From an uncultured Bryobacterales bacterium (lineage in GTDB: Bacteria > Acidobacteriota > Terriglobia > Bryobacterales > UBA6623): a DNA stretch of 6,274 nt. The position numbers and the translations under genes are program-made. Below are positions 5,587-6,274 of the stretch, in pieces (position 1 is the stretch's first letter; each line of letters opens with the position of its first letter). The stretch lies in contig CAMPKL010000235.1 in assembly GCA_946887065.1 (NCBI GenBank), forward strand, positions 1 through 6,274, given 5' to 3'. The notes below the pieces were generated by a model. The model saw only the letters and a list, made by a program, of their open reading frames with translations. It was not told the DNA's origin and ran no database searches.

Positions 5587-6274
5587 TTGATCATCGGCTC
5601 CACCATCAGTCACTACAAAATCGTCGAGAAACTCGGCGAGGGTGGCATGGGCGTGGTCTACAGGGCGGAAGACACCAAGCTCAACCGCCAAGTGGCGCTG
5701 AAGTTTCTGGCTCAGCACCTTCTCAACGACCCCGAAGCCAAGGAGCGATTTCTCCGCGAGGCTCAGGCCGCCGCCGCGCTGCATCACGCCAACATCTGCC
5801 CGGTGTATGAGATCGATGAGGTCGACGGCAAGACCTTCATTTCGATGGCCTACATCGGGGGCCAGACGCTCGAAGGCAGGATCGCCCGCGGCCCGCTGGC
5901 CATCAAGGAAGCCCTGGAGGTCGGCCAGCAGATCGCCAAGGGCCTGCAAGCCGCGCACGAGAAGGGCATCGTTCACCGCGACGTTAAACCCGCCAACGTC
6001 CTCGTCGCCGACGACGGCCAAGTCACCATCATGGACTTCGGCCTGGCCCGGTTGACTGAGGCTTCCCGCCTTACTAAAATCGACACCGCCATGGGCACGG
6101 TGGCCTACATGTCGCCCGAGCAGGCCCAAGGCATGGATGTCGATCATCGGTCCGACGTCTGGTCCCTAGGCTGCGTGCTGTACGAGATGGTCGCCGGCCT
6201 GCGGCCTTTCAAAGGCGCGTATGACCAGGCGCTGCTCTACGAGATCGTCCACGAAGAGCCAGAGCCGCTAACCG
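5587..6274 (+). CDS. Hanks-type (PknB-like) serine/threonine protein kinase, N-terminal part
   Basis: The frame is open from TTG at 5587 to the window end (229 codons), with an in-frame TAA at 5560-5562 fixing the upstream limit. The start gives Met-Ile-Ile-Gly-Ser-Thr-Ile-Ser-His-Tyr-Lys-Ile, the usual opening of acidobacterial kinases of this class. All catalytic landmarks seen so far are intact: glycine loop Gly-Glu-Gly-Gly-Met-Gly (17-22), Val-Ala-Leu-Lys with Lys39, likely helix-C Glu58, His-Arg-Asp-Val-Lys-Pro-Ala-Asn with Asp132 and Asn137, Asp-Phe-Gly at 150-152, a Thr-bearing activation segment, Ser-Pro-Glu at 176-178, and Asp190-Val-Trp-Ser-Leu-Gly. It should phosphorylate Ser/Thr on unknown proteins. 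Related kinases often carry a membrane helix and a C-terminal WD40/TolB-type propeller or TPR sensor; here that part is outside the window. It lies 84 bases after the receptor on the same strand, with its own putative promoter. Confidence 0.95.
   Translation, partial: MIIGSTISHYKIVEKLGEGGMGVVYRAEDTKLNRQVALKFLAQHLLNDPEAKERFLREAQAAAALHHANICPVYEIDEVDGKTFISMAYIGGQTLEGRIARGPLAIKEALEVGQQIAKGLQAAHEKGIVHRDVKPANVLVADDGQVTIMDFGLARLTEASRLTKIDTAMGTVAYMSPEQAQGMDVDHRSDVWSLGCVLYEMVAGLRPFKGAYDQALLYEIVHEEPEPLT

Noticed and set aside
4959..5810. Open plus-strand frame of 283 codons spanning the receptor end and kinase start
   Set aside because: It bridges two well-supported genes in a different frame and shows low-complexity Arg/Gln/Ala composition.
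5356..6147. Open minus-strand frame of 263 codons
   Set aside because: It lies antisense to the receptor C-terminus and the kinase domain, whose catalytic motifs are intact. Long antisense frames are expected in GC-rich coding DNA.

Overview
The window looks like chromosomal DNA from an Acidobacteriota bacterium, probably near the Solibacter/Bryobacter group. This rests on protein families only: a GC-rich Oar-type TonB-dependent receptor with an N-terminal carboxypeptidase-regulatory domain, a Hanks-type kinase starting with the familiar 'G-x-x-I-x-x-Y-K-I' opening, a Tat-exported M19 dipeptidase homologue, and a secreted protein with an LP-x-T-A tail. No taxonomic marker gene is present.

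Layout. Positions 1-2035 are transcribed leftward (minus strand), in the order dipeptidase homologue (935-2035) then LPATA-tailed envelope protein (864 to beyond position 1). The 70-base gap between them may sit inside one operon. Positions 2036-2267 form a divergent intergenic region. It holds a leader with two mini-ORFs on the minus side and a TACAAT -10-like box on the plus side. Positions 2268-5502 (plus) encode a receptor of about 1,078 residues whose frame is broken twice. Each break is explained by one missing base in a short homopolymer: C5 at 2753-2757 and T4 at 3836-3839. Positions 5587-6274 (plus) hold the N-terminal 229 residues of a Ser/Thr protein kinase that runs off the window.

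How the genes might work together. Three of the four products act in or beyond the inner membrane: the receptor in the outer membrane, the dipeptidase homologue after Tat export, and the LPATA protein as an anchored stalk with a globular head. The kinase is probably an independent unit. A peptide uptake/processing link between receptor and dipeptidase is possible but rests only on divergent adjacency.

Most worth a second look: (i) the two homopolymer frameshifts, which decide whether the receptor is a pseudogene or an assembly artefact; (ii) the LPATA protein, a head-stalk-anchor design; (iii) the M19 homologue that lacks the first-zinc H-x-D pair; (iv) the odd translational leader of the dipeptidase gene. 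No CRISPR array, insertion sequence, tRNA, rRNA or convincing intrinsic terminator was seen.
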